NCBI RefSeq assembly: GCF_027257195.1
Contig: NZ_JAPDFS010000001.1
Location: 793,876 to 857,875 of the forward strand
Length of the DNA: 64,000 nt
Source of the DNA: Halorubrum sp. F4
GTDB taxonomy: Archaea; Halobacteriota; Halobacteria; Halobacteriales; Haloferacaceae
Direction: 5' to 3'
This document shows, piece after piece, positions 18,066 through 27,443 of the stretch (its first letter is position 1; every line of letters begins with the position of its first letter). The position numbers and the translations under genes were made by a program. The notes under the pieces were generated by a model, which ran no database searches, was not told the origin of the DNA, and saw nothing but the letters and a program-made list of their open reading frames with translations.

Positions 18066-21000
18066 TCAGGCCGCCGTGGACGCGTACTCGGGAGCGACGA
18101 GCGAGGCGCTGGCGTCGTTTCCGCCGTCACCGGAGCCGTCGTCGCCGCTTCCGTCGCCGGAGCCGCCGTCCCCGACCGGGCACTCGGGATCGCCGGAGGG
18201 ACAGTCGACGATCTCCTCTTCGAGTTCGACGGTCGCGGCGGCGTCGTCCTCGCCGATGACCTGGCCTTCGGTGACCTCGACCTGTCCGACGCTCCGGGTC
18301 GTGTACAGGTCCTCGTCGGTCGTCGTCCCCGTGGTGACCTCGTACGGGCCGGTGGCGCGAACGCTCGTGTTCGTGTACCCCTCCTCGGGGCCGAACTCGT
18401 CGTAGCCGGTCGTCGAGTACGGTACCGTGAACTCGAAGCTCCCGTCGTCGTCGGCGGTCGCGTACTGCGTGTACTCGAAGGTCGCGCCCGACGGCTTCTC
18501 CATCTCGACGGTCGCTTCGACCTCCTCGCCGGGTTCCGCGCCGCTGCCCTCGATCGTCGCGCCCGGAACGCGCTCGAACGTCTTCACCCAGTCGTCCTGG
18601 AACGCGGCGAGGGCGGACTCGCCGAGGACCGCCTCGAAGTCCACGCCGAGCTGCTGGAGGACGCCGATCTGACCCGCGGAGGCGGACCGCCCCTGCGACT
18701 CCGTCGCGTGGACGAGCCGGTGGTGTTCGAGCGCCTCGACGCGCTCGGAGGGGAGCCCGCCGATGCCGCCGATCTGGGCGCTCCCGTCCTCCTCGACGTA
18801 CTCGCGCGCCGCGGAGACGTTGTCGAACTGCCGGACCATGGTCTGTGGGTCCTCCGGCAGTACGACGAGTTCGACCTGCTCGCCGTCCGCCGTCCGTGCC
18901 GTCTGGACGTCCCAGTCCACGACGACCGGCGCGGGCTCGACCGCGCTCCCGTGGTGTTCGTACAGCCGGATCATCTGGCTCTCGTGGTAGCGCTGGGTGT
19001 TCACCTGCATCACCGTGCCGAACCCACCTTGCTGGGTCTGCTGGTAGACCACACGGTTGAAGTCGTCCCGACTCACGTTCCCCTCGTCGTAGAACGTGAC
19101 GGGCGCGCCGAACTTGGAGTTCGGCGAGGCCATCTGACGGTCGACCATCACGTACCGGGTGTTCTCGCCCTCGTCGCTCTGGCCCGCGAGCACCTCTCGC
19201 GCGTCCTCCTCGCTCGGCGCGAGCAGGTAGTTCGCGGCCTCGGCCGCGTTCTGCTGGAACGGGTTCGCGTTCGGGATCCGCTCCGCGCGGGTGGTGATCC
19301 AGTGGCCGTAGTCCCACCACGACTGGACGCCGTAGGCCCCCTCCGGGTAGTCGAAGTCGCCGTCGGCGGGACGTTCGTACGTCGCGTACGGATCCATCGC
19401 GTTGTCCGCGCCCTCGAGTTCGCCCGGCTGCGGCGTCTCCTCGTTCATCCACTGGAGGCTCTCGTCCCACTCGACGACGCTCCCGGGACCGGTGTTCGCG
19501 CCGGCGGTCCAGACCGGAGTCGCGACCGCCACGAGCGGGACGATCAGGACCACGATCACGGCCGCGGCCGTCAGCACCTGCCAGCCCTCGATCTCCCGAA
19601 CGGAGTCGAGCGACCGGAGGTCGATCGCGTCGAACGCGAGCTGGAGGAAGTACGCCGCGCCGACCGCGACCACCACCGCGAGGTAGTAGTTGAACCGACC
19701 CTGGGTGAACGCGGCGCTCCCGATGAACGCCGCCCACACGACGAAGTAGAGCTCCTCGGCGTCGTACTCGACGAGGAACGTCGCGCCGACGAGGAATCCC
19801 GCGGCGACCACGAGCCCGACCACCTGCCAGCTCACGCCGACGAGGCCGCCGATCGTGTCGTACACGCCGGGCAGCGCGTAGACGGAGCCGACGACCGCGA
19901 GCGCGGCGGGGATGTAGAGGGTGTGGTTCGGGTCGTCGGAGCGATAGAGGGGTCGCGCGACCACGTAGAGGACGGCCGCGAGCGCGAGGAAGAACGCGAG
20001 CCCGTACTGGCCGAGGACGAAGTCGGCGAAGGAGGCCTCCTGGAGGGGCGGCTGTCCTTCGCCGATGGTGCGGAACGAGGCATTAGCGCTGAACCCGATG
20101 AAATTCAGGAGGTTGCTCGTCAGCGTCGACCACAGAGAGGGAAGCGCGAGCCAGAGGACGCCCGCGGAAAGCGCGATCAGACCGCCGACGGCCGGCGGAT
20201 AGGTCTCGGGCTCCAGTTCGTCGCGCGCCTCCCACTGCCGGGCGAGCCACGCGAGGAAGACCGCGCCGACCGCGACGCCGAGCGGGAGGACGACCTGCGT
20301 GAGCGAGTAGTCCGTGACGGCGAAGGAGTACGTGTCAAGCGGGACCACCTGCATAAGCGCCGTGACCGTCATCGCGACCGCGCCCGCGAACGCGACCGGT
20401 TCGGGGCTCCGGTCGTGGAAGACGTCGCTCGTGATCTTCACCGCGAGGAAGACGCCGGTGAAGCCGACCATGAGGATGCCCGGCTGCCACGTCCAGATGT
20501 AGAGGCCGAGCGTGACGCCGGCGGCGGCCGCGAAGGCGACGGGGCGGCGGAGGGCGTCCCGATCGCGGTCGACGACGAGTTCCCAGACCGGCTTCTCGCG
20601 CTCGGCGACGCCGAAGGCGACGAGGAACGCGAGGACCGCGATGCTCTGAAAGAGCACCTCGGCCGCGCTGTGGTCGGGAAAGCCGACGAGGGAGTAGCTG
20701 AAGAACGTTCCGGGGAGGAGAGCGAGGACGACTGCCCCTGCGACCGCGGCGTACCGGTCGACGAACCGCCGGGCGATGAAGTACGTGGGGATCGCGACGA
20801 GCGAGCCCGCGATCGGGGCCATGACGAGCATGACTTCCTCGGTGCTCCCCATGATCGGTCGCGCGAGGACGATCCCGACCGCCATGATGTGGTCCCAGAG
20901 GGTACCGAACTGGCCGGCTTGACGTCCGAAGGGAAATCCGGTCCAGGGATCGAACGGAAGCGTGTTCGGCCAATTTTCGAGGAGATAGTTCGTCTCTCGA

Positions 21001-21188
21001 AGGTGGTACCACGGGTCGTTCCCGCGGAAGTATACTTCGCCGTTCTGGACGAAGTTTCCGTACGATCGGAGCCGCGTCCAGAGCATGAGGGCGAGAGTAC
21101 CGACGAGTGCCGGGACGTGGTACCAGCGTTCGAGGAGGTCGAGCGGGGACGAACCCGACTCCTCGGACGAGTCCTGTTGCTGGCTCAT
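18066..21188 (-). CDS. aglB: dolichyl-phosphooligosaccharide-protein glycosyltransferase AglB
   Basis: A 1040-residue archaeal STT3-type oligosaccharyltransferase, transferring the lipid-linked glycan to Asn in N-x-S/T sequons outside the cell. The N-terminal half has about 13 membrane segments. The first catalytic loop GNDPWYHLRETNY is at about residues 55-67, with a second acidic motif FPDHSAAEVLF near 168-178. The external domain carries the sequon-binding WWDYGHWIT near 622-630, followed by VDRQMASPNSKFG, the DK/MI-motif region. The C terminus is a beta domain with an acidic, glycine- and serine-rich stretch. It anchors the agl locus and is followed at five bases by DUF368. The AT-rich cassette starts immediately upstream of its start codon. 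Confidence 0.97.
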   Translation of the reverse strand: MSQQQDSSEESGSSPLDLLERWYHVPALVGTLALMLWTRLRSYGNFVQNGEVYFRGNDPWYHLRETNYLLENWPNTLPFDPWTGFPFGRQAGQFGTLWDHIMAVGIVLARPIMGSTEEVMLVMAPIAGSLVAIPTYFIARRFVDRYAAVAGAVVLALLPGTFFSYSLVGFPDHSAAEVLFQSIAVLAFLVAFGVAEREKPVWELVVDRDRDALRRPVAFAAAAGVTLGLYIWTWQPGILMVGFTGVFLAVKITSDVFHDRSPEPVAFAGAVAMTVTALMQVVPLDTYSFAVTDYSLTQVVLPLGVAVGAVFLAWLARQWEARDELEPETYPPAVGGLIALSAGVLWLALPSLWSTLTSNLLNFIGFSANASFRTIGEGQPPLQEASFADFVLGQYGLAFFLALAAVLYVVARPLYRSDDPNHTLYIPAALAVVGSVYALPGVYDTIGGLVGVSWQVVGLVVAAGFLVGATFLVEYDAEELYFVVWAAFIGSAAFTQGRFNYYLAVVVAVGAAYFLQLAFDAIDLRSLDSVREIEGWQVLTAAAVIVVLIVPLVAVATPVWTAGANTGPGSVVEWDESLQWMNEETPQPGELEGADNAMDPYATYERPADGDFDYPEGAYGVQSWWDYGHWITTRAERIPNANPFQQNAAEAANYLLAPSEEDAREVLAGQSDEGENTRYVMVDRQMASPNSKFGAPVTFYDEGNVSRDDFNRVVYQQTQQGGFGTVMQVNTQRYHESQMIRLYEHHGSAVEPAPVVVDWDVQTARTADGEQVELVVLPEDPQTMVRQFDNVSAAREYVEEDGSAQIGGIGGLPSERVEALEHHRLVHATESQGRSASAGQIGVLQQLGVDFEAVLGESALAAFQDDWVKTFERVPGATIEGSGAEPGEEVEATVEMEKPSGATFEYTQYATADDDGSFEFTVPYSTTGYDEFGPEEGYTNTSVRATGPYEVTTGTTTDEDLYTTRSVGQVEVTEGQVIGEDDAAATVELEEEIVDCPSGDPECPVGDGGSGDGSGDDGSGDGGNDASASLVAPEYASTAA

Positions 21189-21381
21189 TGTAGGTAGGAA
21201 TTCGGAAAACGTGCTTAAGGCTTGTTATATACCGATCCGAGATCTCAGAAGTATAAAAAAGTTGAGTTGAATGAACGGACAACGTTACTTAAGACTGTGA
21301 TTCGATATTCATGTCTCATAAACTGTTTTTATTAGATTAAGTACAATGATTCTATCATATCTGCTAAAATATGGAGGTTTG

Positions 21382-22833
21382 TTAAATCATACCGAATGTG
21401 AACCTGGCGGGAAGATTATCAAGGATCGTTTTACGAACGCGTTGAGAGATGATGAGCAGTGTAGTGAAGTAAACAGTTGCCCCTACTCCAACGAGTACTA
21501 TCACAATCAACATATTGTACGTGAAATCGATGTATGTGGCTTCGAACCAGATCCCAACCCAAACTACAACACCCATAACAGCTGCAGAGACCCACTGTCT
21601 CAAGATCTCGCCGAATGGGATAGAAAATTCGATCAGCGATGAGAGAATATAGTAGGCAAATACCAAGCTAATGGCGACCGCAGTAGCTGTCGCGACTGCT
21701 GCTCCGATAACTCCAAAGTATGGAATCAGACTAATATTCAAAACTATATTCGCAATAATAAATGTGAAATTGATCTTGAAAGCCAGATCCGGTTTATCCA
21801 TCGCGTTCAACGTAGTCGTGAACTGGCGTTGGTACCCCTGAATTAGTGTAGCTATAATGAGAATTGAGAGGATGACATTCCCCTGAGAAAAGTCCTCACC
21901 ATAAACCTGAAGCAATTGCTCACCAAGAAGCGTACCACCGACCAAACCAGGAATTAAAATCAAGCCGCCAAACGCGATCGCTGTTTCGAAGAGATCTGCG
22001 ACTTCTTGTAGATCATCGTCAGCCGACAACGAACTCATTTCGGGGAACAACGTCTGGCTTAACGATCCCCCGAACAATATCAGGAATACAGCGATGTTCC
22101 AAGCCGCAGTATAGATACCAATAACCGAAGACGACACAAAGAATCCGAGAATACTCACATCAACCCAGTTGAACGCTCGAGTTCGAAACGAGCCGATCCA
22201 AGAAAATTTCGCATAGGAAAAAAGTTGAAAATAATGGTCTCGATCTGGGGTTGTTATAGCTTCAAAGTGCTTGACAGCTATCCAGAGGCCAAGAATGGCA
22301 ACAAGCAAATATCCAATCGTGTAGCCGATAAAAAGACCGGTCAGTCCGAAGCCACCGAGTAAAGCAGCGATCTGTACGAGACTACGTGAGCCAGTTCTAA
22401 TTGGAGTGAACACGCCAGAAATATAGACAAGATGTTGACCATTTAAAATAGAGTTAGCAATCGATTGTGCGAGATTTACGAATAAGAACACTACGACGAC
22501 CACTGCCGCGGGATACCCAATGTAGCTGTTTACTTGGTTACTAAAAATAACAACAAGAGCAGAGATACCGAAAAATAGCACTATGCTGATGGATGCTCCC
22601 GCAATTGCGTAGGCAGCGTCGTCTTCTCCTTCACTGATTCGTTTAGTGACAGCACCAGTGATACCCATCTTCACGGTGATGCCCAACCAAGCGACGACCG
22701 ACAAAATGAGATAATAAGTCCCAAGACCGTCAGATCCAAGTATTCGCCCGATGAATATCGTCGCAACGAATCCCGAGGCAGACGCCAAGAACCGAGAGAC
22801 GAAGTGTATGATCGACGTCTGACCCAGCCGCAT
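21382..22833 (-). CDS. lipid-linked oligosaccharide flippase (MOP/polysaccharide_synt family)
   Basis: A 483-residue membrane protein with about 14 predicted helices, of the Wzx/RfbX branch of the MOP superfamily. The N terminus 'RLGQTSIIHFVSRFLASASG' and 'LGSDGLGTYYLILSVVAWLG' (GxxGYG-like) are characteristic. In haloarchaeal agl loci such proteins (AglR-like) are thought to flip dolichol-linked sugars outward, upstream of AglB. The start is set at 22833: an earlier ATG at 22857 falls within the TATA-like sequence 22855-22866, which would give a leaderless message starting near 22833. Composition is AT-rich, unlike aglB. Confidence 0.85.
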   Translation of the reverse strand: MRLGQTSIIHFVSRFLASASGFVATIFIGRILGSDGLGTYYLILSVVAWLGITVKMGITGAVTKRISEGEDDAAYAIAGASISIVLFFGISALVVIFSNQVNSYIGYPAAVVVVVFLFVNLAQSIANSILNGQHLVYISGVFTPIRTGSRSLVQIAALLGGFGLTGLFIGYTIGYLLVAILGLWIAVKHFEAITTPDRDHYFQLFSYAKFSWIGSFRTRAFNWVDVSILGFFVSSSVIGIYTAAWNIAVFLILFGGSLSQTLFPEMSSLSADDDLQEVADLFETAIAFGGLILIPGLVGGTLLGEQLLQVYGEDFSQGNVILSILIIATLIQGYQRQFTTTLNAMDKPDLAFKINFTFIIANIVLNISLIPYFGVIGAAVATATAVAISLVFAYYILSSLIEFSIPFGEILRQWVSAAVMGVVVWVGIWFEATYIDFTYNMLIVIVLVGVGATVYFTTLLIISQRVRKTILDNLPARFTFGMI

Positions 22834-22854
22834 ACCTCTAGGGCAGAGAGAAAG

Positions 22855-22866
22855 CATAAAAAGGCC
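22855..22866 (-). promoter_or_regulatory. TATA box for flippase gene
   Basis: On the gene strand the sequence reads CCTTTTTATGCT, 22-33 bases before the ATG at 22833. It decides the start, because the upstream in-frame ATG at 22857 lies within it. Confidence 0.5.
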
Positions 22867-22932
22867 TTCTTTTTATTTACAACCAACTAACGACCAACCG
22901 ATTTTCTATCAAAATTATGTCAAAAGGTGAGG

Positions 22933-24354
22933 TTAGGTCACGTATCCGAGTTCATGTAGACGCTGTTCTACCTTGCCATCGATCTCCTGTACGCCCTCTA
23001 CGATTCCTATGTTCGACAGGTTCTCAAGTAAAGTGTCCACGTATTTTCGCTCTATGGACGATCGGTTATTTTGACGGTGACTCGAAGACGGCTGGTATCT
23101 AACGTAATCCTCACGGCGAACTGCGTCAACAGTGATAGTTCCATCGAACTCTCGACAAACGGCATGCCAAGGTCCGAAATACGGTTCGCGATCCTTTTTT
23201 GCTAGTGGTAACTGGTCGCCGGGCTCTTGAATCCGATGCGATGTCGTAATCGCCTGCTCATCGTCTGGGACGAAGCTATCCGTTTTTCCATCTACCACCT
23301 GTTCGACAACAGACGGGAAGCAGGTAAGGGAAGCAGGAGTTTCAACTGTTTCGCTGGTGGACTGCTCGGGGTGTTTGACCACGAGTGGCACGTGAGATAC
23401 CTCATCTCCGATCCCCCAACTGTGATCGATGAGGCGTACCTCGTCATTCACTACACTATATTCACCGAACCCCTCACCGTGATCACTTGTTACGACGATG
23501 AGAGTGTTCTCGAGTTCTCCTGCTGCCTCAAGCGTGGTGAAAAGTTTCTCAACGTAGGTATCCGCTTGCCGAATACAATCGTCGTAGAGACTTTCACAGG
23601 CTTCGAGTTCCCAGAATGGTCGTTCTCCCAGATATTGAGTAGTGAGTGGTCCACCCATCGCCTTTTTATGGAGATCTTGGAGTTCCTTTCCACCCCACTG
23701 AACGTACTTCTCGAGTGGTATGTAGGGATAGTGTGCGTCCATGAGGTTGAGACAGGCAGCCCAAGGGCCATCCCGGGATTGCCGCCATTCTTCGAACTCT
23801 TCGACATACCTCCCACCGTGTTCTCGCTTGGGGTCATGTACTCCCTTCGATCGGCCAAATTCTCGAGATAAACCGTTCACGATCGCTTTGAGCGGGGAGT
23901 CACTACGCAGAGCTGCGAGGATATATTCTCCGTAACTCGGGTCCCCTTTGACTTGCTTCGGACCAAGTGCGTCCGAGAATACGAGTTCCTGTCGTTTCGG
24001 ACCGACGACATCGTCGAAGAATGACGAGAGGTTCGACGATTCAGCGACGATCGAGTTCGGCGTGAATAGTCCAGTTCGGTATCCGTCGTCTGCGAGGTCC
24101 TCCCAAATAGTGTGGCCCGGAGAAATACTTGTACTATGAGAAGTGGCACGATGTTCGGCCACGTGATACCCAGTAAAGAGGCTAACGTGGCTAGAGATGC
24201 TATGGATCCCCGGTGACCGCGCATTTAGGTACGTCGTTGCGCGCTCGGTGAATGAATCTATATTTGGTGTGGTATCCCGAGGATATCCAAGATGGCCTAC
24301 ATTTTGGGCACGAACGCTATCAAGGATCACGAGGAGGACGTTCGGCTGGCCCAT
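22933..24354 (-). CDS. sulfatase/alkaline-phosphatase superfamily enzyme
   Basis: A 473-residue protein with the sulfatase fold: NVLLVILDSVRAQNVGHLGY at the N terminus (metal aspartate) and VVTSDHGEGFGEY near 295 (metal D and H). The nucleophile region reads HSISSHVSLFTG near 52-63 where classic sulfatases have C/S-x-P-S-R and many haloarchaeal relatives have T-x-P-S-H. It is therefore unlikely to be a formylglycine-type sulfatase and may be a phosphotransferase or phosphodiesterase using Ser. Located between the flippase and a glycosyltransferase, it probably modifies the surface glycan or its lipid carrier. Reaction is inferred. No signal peptide is seen. Confidence 0.78.
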   Translation of the reverse strand: MGQPNVLLVILDSVRAQNVGHLGYPRDTTPNIDSFTERATTYLNARSPGIHSISSHVSLFTGYHVAEHRATSHSTSISPGHTIWEDLADDGYRTGLFTPNSIVAESSNLSSFFDDVVGPKRQELVFSDALGPKQVKGDPSYGEYILAALRSDSPLKAIVNGLSREFGRSKGVHDPKREHGGRYVEEFEEWRQSRDGPWAACLNLMDAHYPYIPLEKYVQWGGKELQDLHKKAMGGPLTTQYLGERPFWELEACESLYDDCIRQADTYVEKLFTTLEAAGELENTLIVVTSDHGEGFGEYSVVNDEVRLIDHSWGIGDEVSHVPLVVKHPEQSTSETVETPASLTCFPSVVEQVVDGKTDSFVPDDEQAITTSHRIQEPGDQLPLAKKDREPYFGPWHAVCREFDGTITVDAVRREDYVRYQPSSSHRQNNRSSIERKYVDTLLENLSNIGIVEGVQEIDGKVEQRLHELGYVT

Positions 24355-24416
24355 AGGTAGAAGTCCAAATGACCGTATTTGTATACTTCGGTGAAGGATT
24401 ACTTACGTGAGGGGTT

Positions 24417-25657
24417 TTATTCAGACTGCTCCAACACGTCTTCTAGAAGATCGTTGAGATTCTGAAGGTCAACGATGATGTCCCCATAACGTTCTTCATT
24501 TGTCGTGAAGTGATACTCGTGATCGAGGAGCTTGGCTAGCCGATAAAACGTTGTTTTTTTCGACTGTCCAAAGAGTTCAACTACAGTGACATCCTTAGAG
24601 TATACGATGTTCGCTAGACCAGCACCATGTGGCGATACGACTGTGTCCGCATTAGCGAATAAATCACCTGATCAGCTACGGAGAGCTCTTCAAGTGCGTA
24701 TCGTTCGAATCCATAAGATCGGAGCATCTCAACAACTTCGTCCTCGTTCGTGGCTCGTCTTCTCGTCGCGCTCTGTCTCGAGACATAGATCCGATGATCC
24801 ATTGATTCGTCGATCGTTGAAGATTCCTTAGCACTTTGATACATTCGATCTCGAAGCCACTGACACTCAGCTAGTGTCGGTCCAGGATGTGTTGGAACGA
24901 CTAATCGATCGACGGTACAGTGGGTTTCCAATTCGTGAAGTTGATCTTCCTTGATACCAAGCAAACGGAGGGATTCAAGCATCCAAGAGGATGGATCCTC
25001 CGGAATGATGATCGATGGTTCGTTACCGGTTTCCTGACGATATCGCTCGACGCCAGCGAGTCGCGGAAGGCACTCCATCGACCAATGATAATAGTTATTC
25101 CAGAGCATCAACAGAGGAGTAGCTATGGAGAGTGACTCTAGCGAGTTCGTTTCCGTTCCCGTTATCAAGTTATTGATTTCACGATAGCCGTGATCCGAGA
25201 CGCTTTTCGATAGTGCTTTTTCTATTCTCGAAGACGATGCGGCACTTTTAGCGATCGTTTCCTGTAGTATTCCCCGTTTACAGAGAGTGAGACCGAATGG
25301 ATGAATAAGGGTACAATCAGCAATTTCCATTACTGCCGGAGAAACGGGTTCACTCGTTTCGAGTCGATCGAAGGACCTCGTCTCTGGGACGTGCATTTTT
25401 GTAGGGATCGGTTCCGTAATAGAATCCCATCGTTCGTCATCAAACGTATTCCAGAAAGAACTAGTCGAACGTGCAATCTGACATAGGTCGTCGTAATCAA
25501 TTCGTTCGACACTATTCCGATCAATCAGATAGTTTTTAAGAACCGACCGGAACTGTTTTGACTCAAACAGAGTATATTTTCCCTCCGTCCAGAGTGACTT
25601 TGCCCCATCCTGTTCGTATTTCCGATGCGCCCGTTGGACAAGTTCCATTGTAGACAT
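24417..25657 (-). pseudogene. GT61-like glycosyltransferase, frameshifted near 24661
   Basis: The first frame runs from the ATG at 25657 to a stop at about 24614 (347 codons). Its last normal residues are LEELSVADQV, after which it becomes out of character. Shifting by one base at the short T-run (24661-24663, gene strand) restores a further 80 or so codons beginning FANADTVVSPHGAGLANIVY. This contains the GT61/DUF563 hallmark SPHGAGLAN and ends at a TAA at 24417-24419. Intact length would be about 413 residues. Earlier parts also fit the family: 'WNNYYHWSMECLPRL' and RIYVSRQSATRRR. Either the gene is recently inactivated, the assembly lost one base, or the site slips. The product would add a sugar to the cell-surface glycan. 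Confidence 0.85.
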
Positions 25658-25683
25658 TCTTTTTCTCAGATGTTTTGGGGCTT

Positions 25684-26004
25684 CTAACTCCGGATGCTAT
25701 ATCTTGTCATTAGAAACCGATTAGTTCTACCGATTCCTGATTTGATACTATTTCGTGGCTCCGCATTTCGATATACGGAAGTCGATTTTAGCGATATCAG
25801 GTACTTCGAATCGTGTTTAGTTAAGCGAATTCCACCAGACGGAGCGGCTTCGTAACCGCGTTTTTTAATAGTATTTAAAACCAATAAATAAGACAGATGA
25901 AGACGGATTCCGAGCTTCATCAGCTCGCTCGGTGTCCGTTCCCGCTCCATAAAATCCAAGATAATCCAGTCGCTACCTCCGCTAAGGCGAACGATTTCTG
26001 CCAT
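25684..26004 (-). CDS. small winged-helix protein
   Basis: A 106-residue protein starting at the ATG at 26004 (an in-frame GTG at 26010 is possible). Residues 1-60 look like a winged helix: 'AEIVRLSGGSDWIILDFMER', then 'TPSELMKLGIRLHLSYLLVL', then a wing with GGIRLTKHDSKYLISLK. The loop between helix and wing (NTIKKRGYEAAPSGG) seems shorter than in similar haloarchaeal proteins, so a small in-frame deletion is possible. The C-terminal 35 residues are basic and unstructured. It sits 26 bases from the broken GT61 gene on the same strand and may be a regulator travelling with the cassette. Confidence 0.55.
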   Translation of the reverse strand: MAEIVRLSGGSDWIILDFMERERTPSELMKLGIRLHLSYLLVLNTIKKRGYEAAPSGGIRLTKHDSKYLISLKSTSVYRNAEPRNSIKSGIGRTNRFLMTRYSIRS

Positions 26005-26161
26005 AGACACTCAGAGATTCGCTTCGCCTCGTCCTTCATTCTTAACTAAACACGACCTTTCTCGCGATGATGAAGCGAAGGTACGCCTCAAGAATCTAGG
26101 ATATCTAACATAGAACTACCAGATGATTTAATAAACTGACGAGTTTATTGTGTATACTTGA

Positions 26162-27280
26162 ATGTCCGAATACGAGTCGGTTGAAGCAGAGACGATCACG
26201 ATCCATGAACTTCTGGAACGAAGTGCTGAATCAGCACTCGAATTTCAGCGAGAGGACGGATCGTTTCCACCGGGACGGAACTACACCTACGACGAACCCG
26301 AGACACCGGTTCGAACAACGTCACACTGGACGGTGACACTCTCCGAGGTATATGACATCACTGGCAAAGCCAAGTTTCGGGAGGCGGCTGACGCTGCCGT
26401 AGATTACCTGCTTAGTGACGAGATCAGACCACATGGATATACATACTATTGCCGAGACACGGCTGGGAAAGATCATTGTAATGGTCTGATCGGTCAGGCA
26501 TATCCGATCAGAGGCCTCGCTCACGCGGGATTAATACTCGAGCGTCAAGACGCAATCACCACGGCAGAAAACGTATTTACAGCCCATCCGTTTGATGAGG
26601 AACTTGGACTTTGGGAACGAGTAGAGGTTGACGGGAAGTATCTCTCGTTCGATAGGACATTGAACCATCAGATTCTGTTCGCAGCAGGTGGTAGCAATCT
26701 GATTCCTGAATCAGATACTGTCACCGATCAGGTAACAACGTTTCTTGACCGTCTTTCATCGAACATGGAGTTACATTCCGATGGTGTGATAAAACACTAC
26801 GTCCGACCCTCTCCGACTGATGCAGCTAGAGCCGTCTTTCGCGAATCCAGACACTGGCCGCTGATACTGAATGAGGTGCTGTTTCACTATTACTCGAGAT
26901 CTGGTAAACGAAGGAAAAAAGAGATCGGCTACCAACCTGTAAACCTCAAGGGATTGGCTCAGCTACGGATACACTTCCCAGAGCATGATGTTTGGTCGAG
27001 TGATATGATTCAAGCTTCTCTTAGGGCTGTTACCGCAAATGAATGTAGCGATGTAGGTTATGGTAGCATCAATCCGGGACTGAGCTTCGCGTTGGCTGAG
27101 TATGCTTTTGGTCATGATACCGATCGAATGAGGTCACTAATACAACAGGACCTCAAAAATAAATTGGACCAGACGACGTTTTTGCTTAGATCAGATGTCG
27201 TGAGCGATTTCGATCAATCATCCGCTGTTTCGATTTTAGCGTATTTATCAGATCAAAATATAAATATACCTATAAACTGA
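26162..27280 (+). CDS. AglQ-like alpha/alpha-toroid protein of the agl cluster
   Basis: A 372-residue soluble protein built of repeated helical pairs typical of six-hairpin (alpha/alpha toroid) folds: 'ALEFQREDGSFPPGRNYTYD', 'HWTVTLSEVYDITGKAKFRE', 'CNGLIGQAYPIRGLAHAGLI' and LWERVEVDGKYLSFDRTLNH. This resembles AglQ-type proteins of haloarchaeal N-glycosylation clusters, which look like glycoside hydrolases or epimerase-fold proteins though their chemistry is unresolved. No exported signal is seen. It is AT-rich like its neighbours. TTTAATAAAC near 26127-26136 lies about 26-35 bases before the ATG and may be the TATA box. Divergent from the winged-helix gene. Confidence 0.65.
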   Translation: MSEYESVEAETITIHELLERSAESALEFQREDGSFPPGRNYTYDEPETPVRTTSHWTVTLSEVYDITGKAKFREAADAAVDYLLSDEIRPHGYTYYCRDTAGKDHCNGLIGQAYPIRGLAHAGLILERQDAITTAENVFTAHPFDEELGLWERVEVDGKYLSFDRTLNHQILFAAGGSNLIPESDTVTDQVTTFLDRLSSNMELHSDGVIKHYVRPSPTDAARAVFRESRHWPLILNEVLFHYYSRSGKRRKKEIGYQPVNLKGLAQLRIHFPEHDVWSSDMIQASLRAVTANECSDVGYGSINPGLSFALAEYAFGHDTDRMRSLIQQDLKNKLDQTTFLLRSDVVSDFDQSSAVSILAYLSDQNINIPIN

Positions 27281-27443
27281 TTCCTCCAAATAGACTACTA
27301 ACCAGGATTTCCGTGACAGTAACTATGAACAATTACTCCAGTTTTATCGATGATACCGATAGTCGAGACGAAATATCAAGACGCTGTATTCGGTAGCAGA
27401 AAGTTTAGAATATGACGGACAATAGTCGATCTAAATGAACTAG

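Noticed and set aside
18708..21197. 829-codon + strand frame
   Set aside because: Exact antisense of aglB. Long antisense frames are common in GC-rich DNA, and the translation is Arg/Glu/Asp-rich without hydrophobic cores.
21346..21642. 98-codon + strand frame in the AT-rich region
   Set aside because: Mostly antisense to the flippase 3' end, with no TATA box at a suitable distance and no family resemblance.
23227..23871. 214-codon + strand frame
   Set aside because: Antisense to the sulfatase-fold gene, which carries the metal-site motifs.
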